From: Bifidobacterium sp. N4G05 | GTDB taxonomy: Bacteria; Actinomycetota; Actinomycetes; Actinomycetales; Bifidobacteriaceae | Direction: 5' to 3' | Length of the DNA stretch: 39,374 nt | NCBI RefSeq assembly: GCF_002742445.1 | Contig: NZ_NJNQ01000010.1 | Span: 1-39,374 of the forward strand | Shown: positions 1 to 8,584 of the stretch, one piece after another | Numbering within the stretch: position 1 is the first letter of the stretch | Layout of the letters: every line of letters begins with the position of its first letter | Notes under the pieces: generated by a model | Databases searched by the model: none | What the model was told of the DNA's origin: nothing | The model's input: only the letters and a program-made list of their open reading frames with translations | Translations under genes and position numbers: made by a program

Positions 1-1
1 G

Positions 2-388
2 TTCACGGGCTACAACATGCTGATCTTCTACAGCTCGCTGTCCACGATCCCGCACTCGCTGTACGAGGCCGCCAGCATTGACGGCGCGAGCGAATGGCAG
101 ATCATCAAGTCCATCAAGCTGCCCGAATTGAAGGGATCGCTCGCGATCACGGTGATCTTCTCGATCATCGGCTCGTTCCAGCTGTTCAACGAGCCGAGCA
201 TTCTGCAGAACATGGTGCCGGGCAACTCGATCACCACGTATTACACGCCGAACATGTACGCGTACAACCTGAGCTTCGCGGGCAACCAGTCGAACTACGC
301 CGCCGCCTTGGCGATCACGATGGCCGTGATCACGATGGCGATCGCGTACGCGGTGCAGCTCAACAGCATGAAGGAGCAGATGAAGTAA
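2..388 (+). CDS. Sugar ABC transporter permease, MalF type (5' end missing)
   Basis: This is the C-terminal part of a carbohydrate ABC permease. The reading frame is already open at the left edge, so the true start lies outside the window. The EAA loop that contacts the ATPase is visible (EAASIDGASEWQIIKSIKLP), followed by hydrophobic segments and a short charged tail. The partner permease begins 58 bases downstream and has the matching loop, so the two form a heteromeric inner-membrane channel of the MalFG class (family knowledge). A binding protein is expected upstream, outside the window. No ATPase gene is present; bifidobacterial sugar importers commonly share one encoded elsewhere. The substrate cannot be read from this fragment. 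Confidence 0.93.
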   Translation, partial: FTGYNMLIFYSSLSTIPHSLYEAASIDGASEWQIIKSIKLPELKGSLAITVIFSIIGSFQLFNEPSILQNMVPGNSITTYYTPNMYAYNLSFAGNQSNYAAALAITMAVITMAIAYAVQLNSMKEQMK

Positions 389-446
389 CGCCTTGGGGCG
401 TACGTCATCTGCATAGGACACGGATTTTTCAAGGAGCATAACAATC

Positions 447-1451
447 ATGAGCGATACTGCGATGTCGACGGGGTATATGACTCCCCAAGAGCTTAAAGAG
501 CAGGAACGAGCCGCAAGGAAGGCCGAGAGGGCACGCTTGAAGCGCGTGGAAATGGATGAGAAGGCGGAGCGCAGACGCGCGGCGAAGTCCGGTTTCGCGA
601 ACGTGTCGAACCCGAGGCGCAGCAAGCTGCTGACCTTGGTATGCGCGATCTTCGCGGTGTACTGCCTGTTCCCGTTCGTGTACCTGCTGGTCAACGCCAC
701 GAAGACGCAGGCCGACTTCACGTCCACGTTCGGTCTGGGCTTCGGCCACACGTTCGCCCTGTGGGACAACATCGTGACCGTGTTCACCTACCAGGACGGC
801 ATCTTCGGGCGCTGGCTGCTCAACACGCTCCTGTACGTGGTCGTGGGCGCGGGCGGCGCGACACTGCTGGCCATCATGGGCGGCTACGCGCTGGCGAAGT
901 TCCGTTTCCCGGGCCGCAAGGCCGTGTTCGCGGTCATCATCGGCGCGATCAGCGTGCCGGGCATCGCGTTGGCGGTCCCCCAGTTCCTGCTGTTCGCCAA
1001 GCTCAGCCTGACGAACACGCCGTGGGCCATGATCATTCCATCGTTGATCAGCCCGTTTGGCTTGTATCTGATGTGGATCTTCTCCGAGCAGGCGGTTCCG
1101 ACGGAATTGCTTGAAGCCGCGCGAGTTGATGGAGCTTCGGAGCTCCGCACGTTCTTCCAGGTGTCCCTGCCGCTGTTGGCTCCGGGCATCGTTACGACGG
1201 CCCTGTTCACGATCGTGGCGACGTGGAACAACTACTTCCTGCCGTTGATCATGTTGAAAAATTCGAACTGGTATCCGTTGACAATCGGCCTGAACCAGTG
1301 GAAGGACCAGGCGAGCACCGCTGGCGGTCAGGCGATCCAGAATCTGGTGATCACGGGCTCGTTGATCACGATCGTCCCGCTGGTCATCGCGTTCCTGTGC
1401 CTGCAGAAGTACTGGCAGTCCGGCCTCTCCGCGGGTGCGGTCAAGGAATAA
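447..1451 (+). CDS. Sugar ABC transporter permease, MalG type
   Basis: A 334-residue inner-membrane permease that pairs with the preceding MalF-type subunit. A ribosome binding site (AAGGAG at 431) precedes the ATG. The first 60 or so residues form a very basic, Glu/Arg/Lys-rich cytoplasmic extension (ELKEQERAARKAERARLKR), longer than in typical MalG proteins. About six hydrophobic segments follow, with the EAA loop EAARVDGASELRTFFQVSLP near residues 223-242. The C-terminal 'LSAGAVKE' is the usual ending of this family. It is the last gene of its operon: a strong hairpin begins 33 bases after the stop. The substrate is not evident; the nearby ROK regulator and GH2 enzyme hint at an oligosaccharide (inference). 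Confidence 0.95.
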   Translation: MSDTAMSTGYMTPQELKEQERAARKAERARLKRVEMDEKAERRRAAKSGFANVSNPRRSKLLTLVCAIFAVYCLFPFVYLLVNATKTQADFTSTFGLGFGHTFALWDNIVTVFTYQDGIFGRWLLNTLLYVVVGAGGATLLAIMGGYALAKFRFPGRKAVFAVIIGAISVPGIALAVPQFLLFAKLSLTNTPWAMIIPSLISPFGLYLMWIFSEQAVPTELLEAARVDGASELRTFFQVSLPLLAPGIVTTALFTIVATWNNYFLPLIMLKNSNWYPLTIGLNQWKDQASTAGGQAIQNLVITGSLITIVPLVIAFLCLQKYWQSGLSAGAVKE

Positions 1452-1483
1452 TCCATTTCTACGCCACAGCCATGGAACGAAAA

Positions 1484-1514
1484 GTATGGCCCGTACTACA
1501 AGTACGGGCCATAC
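1484..1514 (+). terminator. Perfect inverted repeat after the permease operon
   Basis: GTATGGCCCGTACT and its exact reverse complement are separated by three bases, giving a 14-bp perfect stem with a 3-base loop 33 bases after the permease stop. There is no run of T on either side, so it may act as a terminator without a U-tract, an mRNA 3'-end stabiliser or a protein-binding palindrome. Confidence 0.6.
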
Positions 1515-1526
1515 GCATATACATGA

Positions 1527-2070
1527 TCTGGCGGACCTTCCTCACAAATCGCGATAGTTGTTCCCCATTGTGAGACGCACTTCGGCTGCAAAGCTGAAGT
1601 AATTCAGATCCATATGGCCGAAGGTGCGGTCTCGTTATGCGTAAAAACAGGAAGCTTTATGGCGGCACAGTTTAAAGTGCTGGCATGGGCACTGCAGACA
1701 GAAACGGCGGTGAGACTGTGACTTAAGATCCAAAAAGATGGCGTGCAGTACGACTAGGGACTAAGGCGCACCGCGAGGGGCCAAGATTTAAACCTTTCGA
1801 GCGCATAAATAACCACGCATAAGAACCAGAGGGGCAGCACCGAAATAAACTACCTCACATAGATGAAAAAAGACGAGCCAAATATCGGCTAATGCTCATA
1901 TGTAGACCTCGATACCACTAAGAGAATAATCGATGCCATCGATGCCGTTAATCCGTATATGTTCGACGACATCCCAAGGAGGTGAACTAATCTTTCACTG
2001 AGAACTATCGAAATCCAGAGCGCGCAAGATTTCGAAAACTACCACGCACTCCTGTTTAGTAATCTTTATT
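1527..2070 (+). other. Gene-poor stretch with decayed reading frames
   Basis: This 540-base stretch has no gene of normal length and is richer in A+T than its flanks. Three short in-frame pieces look as if they once coded. Frame 1527-1721 is open for 64 codons, with an internal ATG at 1614 (34 codons from there). A stretch ending at 1984 reads LDTTKRIIDAIDAVNPYMF and onward to a TGA. That TGA overlaps a perfect Shine-Dalgarno (AAGGAGGTGA, about 1976-1985), which is followed by an ATG-less open frame reading IEIQSAQDFENYHALL to a TGA at 2071. None matches a family I recognise. An imperfect inverted repeat (GAGACGCACTTCGG near 1572 against CCGAAGGTGCGGTCTC near 1618) encloses a small hairpin, CTGAA-GTAA-TTCAG. 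Confidence 0.35.
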
Positions 2071-2086
2071 GACAATAAAAATTACA

Positions 2087-2116
2087 TGACACGCTTGCAT
2101 CGCGGCAAACTACAAT
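2087..2116 (+). promoter_or_regulatory. Candidate promoter of the ROK regulator gene
   Basis: TGACAC, then 18 bases, then TACAAT, which resembles a sigma-70-type -35/-10 pair. It ends 34 bases before the GTG start of the ROK gene. The -10 is good and the -35 is weak. A TTGACA at 2069-2074 is too far from this -10 to pair with it. Confidence 0.4.
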
Positions 2117-2150
2117 ATGTATCAGCCCCACACAGGAAAGCGAGGACACC

Positions 2151-3275
2151 GTGAGCGGCACTCAGACAAAGGCATCACCTTCCGATATTCGAATCAGCAA
2201 TATCACCGCCGCATTCAAGCAACTATTCCCCGCAACGCAAATATCACGAGCCAACATCGGCAAACTCATCGGACTTTCACGCTTCACCACCAGCGAAGTG
2301 ACCGGCGAAATGGTCGACAATCGCATTCTGCGCGAACTCGGACCAGACAATCGCGAGGGGCGTGGCAAACGTTCGCAAGTACTCGCCATCGACACTGATT
2401 TCTGGCGAATCGTTTCCATCGACCTGTCGAATCCGAAACTCGCCAAAGGAGCGCTGGCGGATCTTTCCGGCAGAATCGTGGACCGCACCGAACTTCCTGC
2501 AGACAACGGTTGCAGCGTCGAGGACGTGATCGGCCTGTGCAAGCAGCTCATCGCCTCAACGCCACTGCCGATTCTCGGCATCGGCATCGCCGTGACTGGC
2601 ATTGTGGAACCCGACGGCGTAGTGCGCAAATCCGTGCACTTGGAGTGGGACGAACTGCCGCTGAAAGCCGAGGTGGAAAACGCCACCGGAGTGCCCACAC
2701 TGGTAGGCAACGACACCAACGCCGCGCTTGTGGCGGAACGATTCTTCGGCGACTGCTCCCCCAATTCCATGCTCATCTCCATCGGACGAGGCGTCGGTGC
2801 CGCACTATGCCTTAACGACGTCATCATCGAAGGTAGCTCCTCCACGGCCGGCGAAATCGCGCATGTGGTGGTCGACCCAAATGGACCGACCTGCGAATGC
2901 GGCAAACGAGGCTGCCTTGAATCGTTGGTTTCCGACGACAGATTGCAAGAACGCATCGCGCAGGATCCCGCCTCACGTACGCGCATTCTCGCCGAAGCGG
3001 GCGCTCTGCTCGGTCGCGTCATGGCCATACCGACCGGACTGCTGGATCTGCGTGACATTTCGATATACGGGGCGCCGGAAATCGTCAATGCTCAATTCAT
3101 CGACGCAATGGAAGATGAAATCAGGCGCACCATGACCACGGATTATCAGAAAGCGCCGCAAATTCACCGTTGCAGGCAAGGCGAGGATCTCACATTGCGA
3201 GGCCAAGCCACCATCGTAATCCGCACACTAGTTCCGACAATCCACGAACGCGGCTCCCTCATCGGCGACGCATAG
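2151..3275 (+). CDS. ROK-family transcriptional regulator
   Basis: A 374-residue ROK (repressor/ORF/kinase) protein with a DNA-binding N-terminus (about residues 15-70, ISRANIGKLIGLSRFTTSEVT), so a NagC/XylR-type repressor rather than a sugar kinase. The sugar-binding and ATPase-like fold follows: GIGIAVTGIV near 143, GNDTNAALVAE near 186, and the ROK zinc signature GEIAHVVVDPNGPTCECG with GCLES near residues 233-257 (His plus three Cys). I place the start at GTG 2151, preceded by GCGAGG. Such proteins sense a sugar or sugar phosphate and control transport and glycosidase genes (family knowledge). Likely targets are the upstream permease operon or the GH2 gene (inference). It converges on the TenA gene with only 13 bases between the stops and no hairpin there. 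Confidence 0.92.
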   Translation: MSGTQTKASPSDIRISNITAAFKQLFPATQISRANIGKLIGLSRFTTSEVTGEMVDNRILRELGPDNREGRGKRSQVLAIDTDFWRIVSIDLSNPKLAKGALADLSGRIVDRTELPADNGCSVEDVIGLCKQLIASTPLPILGIGIAVTGIVEPDGVVRKSVHLEWDELPLKAEVENATGVPTLVGNDTNAALVAERFFGDCSPNSMLISIGRGVGAALCLNDVIIEGSSSTAGEIAHVVVDPNGPTCECGKRGCLESLVSDDRLQERIAQDPASRTRILAEAGALLGRVMAIPTGLLDLRDISIYGAPEIVNAQFIDAMEDEIRRTMTTDYQKAPQIHRCRQGEDLTLRGQATIVIRTLVPTIHERGSLIGDA

Positions 3276-3288
3276 CCCCGGCCACCGC

Positions 3289-3993
3289 TCACTGCCGCGG
3301 GTAGGAATCCTCAAAGAAACGGCGCTCGAGATGCACGATGGTGCGGAACACTTCGGCTTCCGAGCCGTCCACCGACGCATACTCGTTGACGAGCGCGATC
3401 AGGCGACCCGTCCAAGCGCGGAAATGATCGCCTTCATGCAAATCAACCCAGCCTTTGTGCGCCGGAATCTGCTGAATAACACCCGCATCAATGGTGCGCT
3501 TGGCCCAAGCGAGATAGATCCATTCCATGCAGCACAGCGCGGTGATCAGCTCTTCCCACGTTCCCTGAACCAGTTTGGTGAGATATTCGCAATATTCGCG
3601 ATTTGCCGGAGTTTGCTCGGAATTATTGTATTCTTCATCGGTAATTCCATATTCCTTAAGGAATCCCGTAAAATATGTTGCCTCATTATCAGCAAACCAT
3701 TGCGATTGTTTTGCCAGCATATCTTTGGTTTCCTGACGTGGCGCAAGTTCAATTGCATGCGCCATGATTCCTTGATTAAAGAATTTGAAATCCTGAATTA
3801 AATAAGATTTCAAAATCGATTCCGGAAGCGTATCATCCAGCATTTCATTCACAAAACGTGAATTGATGGCCTGATTCCATTCATCAGCAGCCGACATGTA
3901 CAGCTGATCGGCCACAGAACCAGGCTCAGCCCCCAGCCATGCATAATCGCCGCTTGCGGACTGTGGTGCTTCTGGAACATGATTCACGGTCAT
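3289..3993 (-). CDS. tenA: TenA/THI-4 family protein (thiaminase II-like)
   Basis: A 234-residue all-helical TenA-family protein. Family marks are YLIQDFKFF near residue 64, the PANREYCEYL helix, EGDHFRAWTGRLI and the C-terminal HLERRFFEDSY, whose Glu fits the family's catalytic Glu. TenA enzymes salvage thiamine breakdown products by hydrolysing an aminopyrimidine. In the helix that carries the nucleophilic Cys of Bacillus TenA (PCYWLY), this protein reads CCMEWIY. By my alignment the Cys position is Met, with a Cys just before it, so the activity may differ. AGGGGGTC precedes the ATG. The middle of the gene (about 3580-3830) is clearly richer in A+T than either end. No thiamine riboswitch is seen upstream and no other thiamine gene is nearby. 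Confidence 0.85.
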   Translation of the reverse strand: MTVNHVPEAPQSASGDYAWLGAEPGSVADQLYMSAADEWNQAINSRFVNEMLDDTLPESILKSYLIQDFKFFNQGIMAHAIELAPRQETKDMLAKQSQWFADNEATYFTGFLKEYGITDEEYNNSEQTPANREYCEYLTKLVQGTWEELITALCCMEWIYLAWAKRTIDAGVIQQIPAHKGWVDLHEGDHFRAWTGRLIALVNEYASVDGSEAEVFRTIVHLERRFFEDSYPRQ

Positions 3994-4026
3994 AAGACCC
4001 CCTTGATTAGTGCGGCCGACGCGAAC

Positions 4027-4173
4027 TTACCACGCCCCGCTCTGGATCGCTTTGTATAGCGCAGTCATAACGACCGCCGCTTCCAACGTACCGAACGTGC
4101 CATCGAAACGCAAGAGGCAGACCACTTCCATGGCCGCCAAGGCCTCCATGACCGCACGCTCAATCTTGGCGAA
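4027..4173 (-). pseudogene. Relic of a gene 3' end, in frame after the GH2 stop
   Basis: On the minus strand, directly after the GH2 stop codon and in the same frame, 48 sense codons are followed by TAA. The peptide is well formed: FAKIERAVMEALAAMEVVC, then LLRFDGTFGTLEAAVVMTA, then LYKAIQSGAW. Its ending resembles the C-terminus of Gfo/Idh/MocA-type oxidoreductases, where a final helix (LEAA..M..LY.A...G) is usual; that assignment is an inference from 48 residues. It has no start codon or ribosome site of its own. It most likely remains from a deleted neighbouring gene that joined the GH2 gene's end. Readthrough of the TGA would append it to the GH2 enzyme, but nothing in the sequence shows that this happens. 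Confidence 0.6.
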
Positions 4174-6309
4174 TCATTGCACGAATTTGTTGAGACGGCG
4201 ATCGTAGGTCAGGAGGCCGTTGAGCTCTTCTTCGACGTCGGAAACCTGCGTGTACACGTAGCCCGCCAATCCGCGTGATTCCAGCGATTCCGCCGAAGCA
4301 AGCACGGAACGGACGGCAGCGCGCCAATCCTCAATCGAATCGTATTCGCCATAACCGTAGGCTCGCGAAACCGCTGCATGATCAGCAACCAACTGCGCCA
4401 ATCCCCCGAATTCCGAAATCATGAACGCACGAACGCCATGCTGCGCCACCGGCAACACCGCATAATGCGCGGCACGACGACGCCTCTTGTGCCTCTTCTC
4501 ATATTCAGCCACATACCCGCGCAACGGCCCCTTATCAGGGTAGATTTCCAGCGGACGGAAGTAGTTGTGCACACTATGGAAGTCGCCGCAACGCTGATCG
4601 TACCAACCGCTTGTAGCGTCAATCGGACGCGTCGGGTCAAGCGCGTGAATGCGTTCCGCCGCATCACATGCGTCGAACTGCCCCCAACCCTCGTTGAAAA
4701 GCACCCACGCAACAATCGACGGATGGCCGGCAAGCATGTGCACCATGGCATCGCAGGTGCGCGACCAGTCACGGCGGTACGTCGAATCGTCGGCACCAAG
4801 CGCCGCAAAATGCTTCGCCGTGTCGTCGCGGTACTTGTTCCACGTGGTGCGCATGAGCGTCGGCTTGCGATTCGTGGTCCACGCGTTATATTCGCCGCCG
4901 CCCGACACCGCATCCTGCCATACGAGCATGCCGAGACGGTCGCAATGGTAGTACCAGCGTGCGGACTCGATTTTGATATGCTTGCGCAACATATTGAAGC
5001 CGGATTCCTTCATGGCGGTTATGTCATGAATCAGCGCTTCGTCGCTCGGCGCGGTCAGCAAGCCGTCCGGCCAATACCCTTGGTCGAGCACACCCTTGAG
5101 GAACAGCGGTTTGCCGTTGAGATGGAATCGCGCAACACCCTTCAAATCAGGCTTGATCTCAACCGTTCGGAATGCGCAATACGAGTGCACAATATCTTGC
5201 TTTTCTTGCGGTTTTTCCTGCTTCTCCTGCTTTTCTTGCGATTTCGCAGCGCCAAATTCCAACGTCGCCGTCACGTCATACAAATACGGATCTTCAGGCG
5301 ACCATAAGTGCTCGGCCCGCGTTGCGATTTCCGTACGCACCTTGCGCATGCCGGCCGCAAACCGCTCGTCTGTAACAATCGTGCCATCCGCAGGATCCGT
5401 TACGACGATACGCAGTTTGGCGTTCGGCTTGTCTCCGCCGATTTCTGCGCGAATGAACAGTCTGCCGTCCGCAGCGCCCTTCAGCGTGAGCGTCTGCATG
5501 TACGCCTCCGGCACGATCTCCATCCACACGCTCTGCCAAATGCCGCTTTGCGCGGTGTACCAAATACCCTCGCGCTCGATCTTCTGCTTGCCACGCATCT
5601 GCGTGCCCGAATCGTTCGGATCATACACGCACAACGCAATCTCGAAAGCATCATCGGGATCGACGAACGCCGAAATATCAACATCGAACGGCAAATAGCC
5701 CCCGACATGCAACCCAGCAAACTGCCCGTTGATAAAGCAGGCACACACGTAATCGACCGCTTCGAAATGCAGAATCAAACGATTCGCATCCCCGATCTGC
5801 CGAACCGCTTCCTCTCCCCCAAGCGTGACAGGGTGCACAATCGTGCGATACCAGATCATATTGTCGGGATAAATCGTTTGATGTACGCCGGAAAGCGCGG
5901 ATTCCGGCGAAAAGGGCACGAGGATTTTTCCATCGAAGGTTTCAGGAATGGCCGCTTCCTTTACTGCCTGCACCGCTTCGTCACGGGTGAGTACAGTCGT
6001 GGATTTGCGCCATTTCGAGCCGTTGTCGCTTTCGGGAATGGATACGATCGCGTAATCCCAGAATCCGTTGAGCATAGTGTGATTGCTGCGCACCATGGTT
6101 GAGCGCGGATGTTCGTTCAGGATTGGCGTGCGGCCGTTTTTCAGTTTGCGTTCGCCATCTTTCGTAGGACAGAACGCTTTGTGTGCCGCGTTGGAAGACA
6201 GCCATTCGCTGGCGATCTGCTCACCCCACGGCGTCCACAACTGCTGCAGCGGCTCCTGAGAACGCATTTTCGTAGGCGCGGCTTTCAGCACTCGCTTGAC
6301 GTCCAACAT
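4174..6309 (-). CDS. Glycoside hydrolase family 2 protein
   Basis: A 711-residue GH2 enzyme, a family of beta-galactosidases, beta-glucuronidases and beta-mannosidases that cleave by a retaining mechanism. The N-terminal galactose-binding-like domain (to about 240) includes GGYLPFDVDISAFVD. An immunoglobulin-like domain follows, then the TIM barrel. The acid/base Glu lies in LFNEGWGQFD (about residue 538) and the nucleophile Glu in ISEFGG (about 632). No signal peptide is present, so it is cytoplasmic and acts on imported oligosaccharides. The second domain carries a Lys/Glu/Gln repeat (KSQEKQEKQEKPQEKQD, about 351-367) not expected in the fold. GGGAGGA precedes the ATG. The substrate cannot be told from these motifs. 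The stop is followed in frame by a gene relic. Confidence 0.92.
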   Translation of the reverse strand: MLDVKRVLKAAPTKMRSQEPLQQLWTPWGEQIASEWLSSNAAHKAFCPTKDGERKLKNGRTPILNEHPRSTMVRSNHTMLNGFWDYAIVSIPESDNGSKWRKSTTVLTRDEAVQAVKEAAIPETFDGKILVPFSPESALSGVHQTIYPDNMIWYRTIVHPVTLGGEEAVRQIGDANRLILHFEAVDYVCACFINGQFAGLHVGGYLPFDVDISAFVDPDDAFEIALCVYDPNDSGTQMRGKQKIEREGIWYTAQSGIWQSVWMEIVPEAYMQTLTLKGAADGRLFIRAEIGGDKPNAKLRIVVTDPADGTIVTDERFAAGMRKVRTEIATRAEHLWSPEDPYLYDVTATLEFGAAKSQEKQEKQEKPQEKQDIVHSYCAFRTVEIKPDLKGVARFHLNGKPLFLKGVLDQGYWPDGLLTAPSDEALIHDITAMKESGFNMLRKHIKIESARWYYHCDRLGMLVWQDAVSGGGEYNAWTTNRKPTLMRTTWNKYRDDTAKHFAALGADDSTYRRDWSRTCDAMVHMLAGHPSIVAWVLFNEGWGQFDACDAAERIHALDPTRPIDATSGWYDQRCGDFHSVHNYFRPLEIYPDKGPLRGYVAEYEKRHKRRRRAAHYAVLPVAQHGVRAFMISEFGGLAQLVADHAAVSRAYGYGEYDSIEDWRAAVRSVLASAESLESRGLAGYVYTQVSDVEEELNGLLTYDRRLNKFVQ

Positions 6310-6430
6310 AAGAGTCCTCCCTGCAGCATCGCATTTCCCTCAACTTCCTCATTGTAACGAGAGGAATGGCAAAGAGAAATAACGATTCACGGATTCAAAA
6401 TCGATGCAATCTGGATTACACCGTCAGATA

Positions 6431-6471
6431 TAAAAAGCCGGTGCAAGAACTTCGTAAGTTCCCGCACCGGC
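6431..6471 (-). terminator. Terminator of metG
   Basis: GCCGGTGC pairs with GCACCGGC, and the stem continues through AGAACTT/AAGTTC with two mismatches to a CGT loop. On the minus strand the hairpin is followed by TTTTTA, a rho-independent terminator 35 bases past the metG stop. Confidence 0.85.
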
Positions 6472-6505
6472 AATCAAGCAAATCATCTGAAATATATCAG
6501 CTGAA

Positions 6506-8368
6506 TCAGCCTTCCAGCTTGGCCTTTTCAGCGGCAAAACGAGCCGCTTCAGCCTCACGACGAGCCTTCAGTTCGGAATCGAAACGGGCAAGCTCCTCTT
6601 CAACGGCCTCCGGCGGAATCTTCGCGAAAATCGGATGCGGCTTCGGCACCGGAGCGCCAGCCACGATCGGCTCGGAAGCCCATGGATGCACGGTTTCACC
6701 CAGCTTGTAGTCGCCGGTGATGATCGGGTACATGAAGCCCGGCTTGTCGAGATCCTCAACCTCCTCCAAGCGTGGCAGCGGCGAGAACGTGCCCGTGCCA
6801 CCAAGAGCCTCCCACACCTTCTGCGCGGAATGCGGCAGGAACGGGGCCAGCAGGTGGTTCGCGTCAGACACAGCCTGGGCGGCAACGTGCAGCACGGTGC
6901 CGAGGCGAGCCGGATTGTCCTTGATCTTCCACGGTTCAGTGGCGGAAATGTACTTGTTGATGTCGCCGACCACGCGCATGGCTTCGCTCAACGCGTTCTT
7001 CTGACGATGGTTCTCGATCAGCGAACCGACCGTGTTGAACGCGGCCTTGGTTTCGCTCAGCAGAGCGCGATCCTCATCGGTCATTTCGTTCTCGTCGAGC
7101 GCCGGAATCTCACCGAAGTTCTTGTTCATCAGGTTGGCCACACGGTTGACGAGATTGCCCCAGGAAGCGGCAAGCTCCTCGTTGTTGTGGCGCACGAACT
7201 CAGCCCACGTAAAGTCGGAATCGGAGCTTTCCGGACCAGCCACGGAAATGTAGTAGCGCACGGCGTCCACAGGGTAACGGGCGAGAATATCCTTCACATA
7301 AATGACAATGCCGCGGGAAGACGAGAACTTCTTGCCTTCCATGGTCATGAACTCAGAAGCCACAACCTGCTCCGGCATGTTCAACGGGCCAAGCTTACCT
7401 GTTTCGCCGCCCTTGGATCCCTGGCCGTTATAGCCGAGCATTTCGGACGGCCAGATCTGGGAGTGGAACGTGATGTTGTCTTTGCCCATGAAGTAGTAGC
7501 CCGGAGTTTCCGGATCGTTCCACCATGCGCGCCACGCTTCCGGATCGCCCTTGCGGCGAGCCCATTCGATGGATGCCGACAGGTAGCCGATCACAGCGTC
7601 GAACCACACGTACAGCTTCTTGTTCGGATTGTCGATCCAGCCGGCAACCGGAACGGGAATGCCCCAGTCGATGTCACGCGTGATGGCACGTGGCTTGACC
7701 TCCTTGAACAAACCGATGGAGAAGTTAATGACGTTGGTACGCCAACCTTCGCGGGTCTTCAGCCATGCGAGATTGGCTTCGGCGAGCGCCGGCAGGTCGA
7801 GGAAGAAGTGTTCGGTTTCCTCAAAACGCGGGGTTTCGCCGTTGATCTTGGAAACGGGGTTAAGAAGCTCGTCTGGGTCGAGTTCGTTGCCGCAGGCGTC
7901 GCACTGGTCGCCGCGGGCGCCGTCTGCACCGCAGATCGGGCAGGTGCCTTCGATGTAACGATCAGGCAGAGTGCGGCCAGTGGACGGCGAGATGGCAACC
8001 TTCTGGGTGCCCTTGTAGATGTAGCCGTTGGCAAGGCACTGCTTGAACAGTTCCTGCACCACCTGCTCGTGGTTGCCGGTGGTAGTGCGCGTGAACAGGT
8101 CATAGCTCAAGCCAAGATCGCACAGATCCTTGGCGATCACACGGTTGTAACGGTTGGCGAGCTCCTGTGCGCTGACGCCTTCCTTGTCGGCTTCCACCAG
8201 AATCGGGGTGCCGTGCTCGTCGGTGCCAGACACCATCAGCACGTCATTGCCCTTCATGCGCTCGTAACGCGCGTACACGTCGGAGGGCACGCCGAAGCCG
8301 GCGACGTGACCGATATGACGGGGGCCGTTAGCATACGGCCAAGCAACATTCACCAAAATATGACTCAT
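6506..8368 (-). CDS. metG: Methionyl-tRNA synthetase
   Basis: A 620-residue class I aminoacyl-tRNA synthetase that charges tRNA-Met with methionine in the cytosol. The HIGH signature is at residues 18-21 ([11 protein letters not shown]) and the KMSKS equivalent is KFSSSRG near residue 345. Between them sits the zinc knuckle [18 protein letters not shown] of the MetG1 type, with the two Cys-x2-Cys pairs intact. The anticodon-binding helical domain follows ([14 protein letters not shown]). There is no C-terminal EMAP/Arc1p tRNA-binding domain; the protein ends in a charged helix ([19 protein letters not shown]), a usual length for actinobacteria. It stands alone, with its own terminator, divergent from the AbiEi-like gene. 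Confidence 0.98.
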   Translation of the reverse strand: MSHILVNVAWPYANGPRHIGHVAGFGVPSDVYARYERMKGNDVLMVSGTDEHGTPILVEADKEGVSAQELANRYNRVIAKDLCDLGLSYDLFTRTTTGNHEQVVQELFKQCLANGYIYKGTQKVAISPSTGRTLPDRYIEGTCPICGADGARGDQCDACGNELDPDELLNPVSKINGETPRFEETEHFFLDLPALAEANLAWLKTREGWRTNVINFSIGLFKEVKPRAITRDIDWGIPVPVAGWIDNPNKKLYVWFDAVIGYLSASIEWARRKGDPEAWRAWWNDPETPGYYFMGKDNITFHSQIWPSEMLGYNGQGSKGGETGKLGPLNMPEQVVASEFMTMEGKKFSSSRGIVIYVKDILARYPVDAVRYYISVAGPESSDSDFTWAEFVRHNNEELAASWGNLVNRVANLMNKNFGEIPALDENEMTDEDRALLSETKAAFNTVGSLIENHRQKNALSEAMRVVGDINKYISATEPWKIKDNPARLGTVLHVAAQAVSDANHLLAPFLPHSAQKVWEALGGTGTFSPLPRLEEVEDLDKPGFMYPIITGDYKLGETVHPWASEPIVAGAPVPKPHPIFAKIPPEAVEEELARFDSELKARREAEAARFAAEKAKLEG

Positions 8369-8584
8369 GGTGCCTGATTATACAAACCTCCATATCCCGC
8401 ATTTTCAATGTATTTCGGTAGTTGGATTTTTGTTGGAGGACTGACGTGCGATTGTTGATTTCGATTGTTTGAATATCTGCCGATTTATTCACATTGTTGC
8501 ATTGTGCGACAATCATTTTCCACATATCCACAGATTTTCGGGGAAAGTGGCGAGGAAGGAATCGAATCCGCTACTGTACCGCCC

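Noticed and set aside
3994..4026. Thiamine riboswitch before tenA
   Set aside because: The upstream region is too short and lacks the conserved CUGAGA and thi-box cores.
4171..4176. Stop-codon readthrough or recoding at the GH2 TGA
   Set aside because: No selenocysteine insertion element or readthrough context is seen; gene decay explains the open frame more simply.
6635..8377. A 580-codon open frame antisense to metG
   Set aside because: The composition is an artefact of the GC-rich third positions of metG; no domains are seen.
8515..8535. Two DnaA-box-like sequences (TTTTCCACA, ATATCCACA)
   Set aside because: Only two imperfect boxes, with no dnaA, dnaN or AT-rich unwinding region nearby; not an origin.
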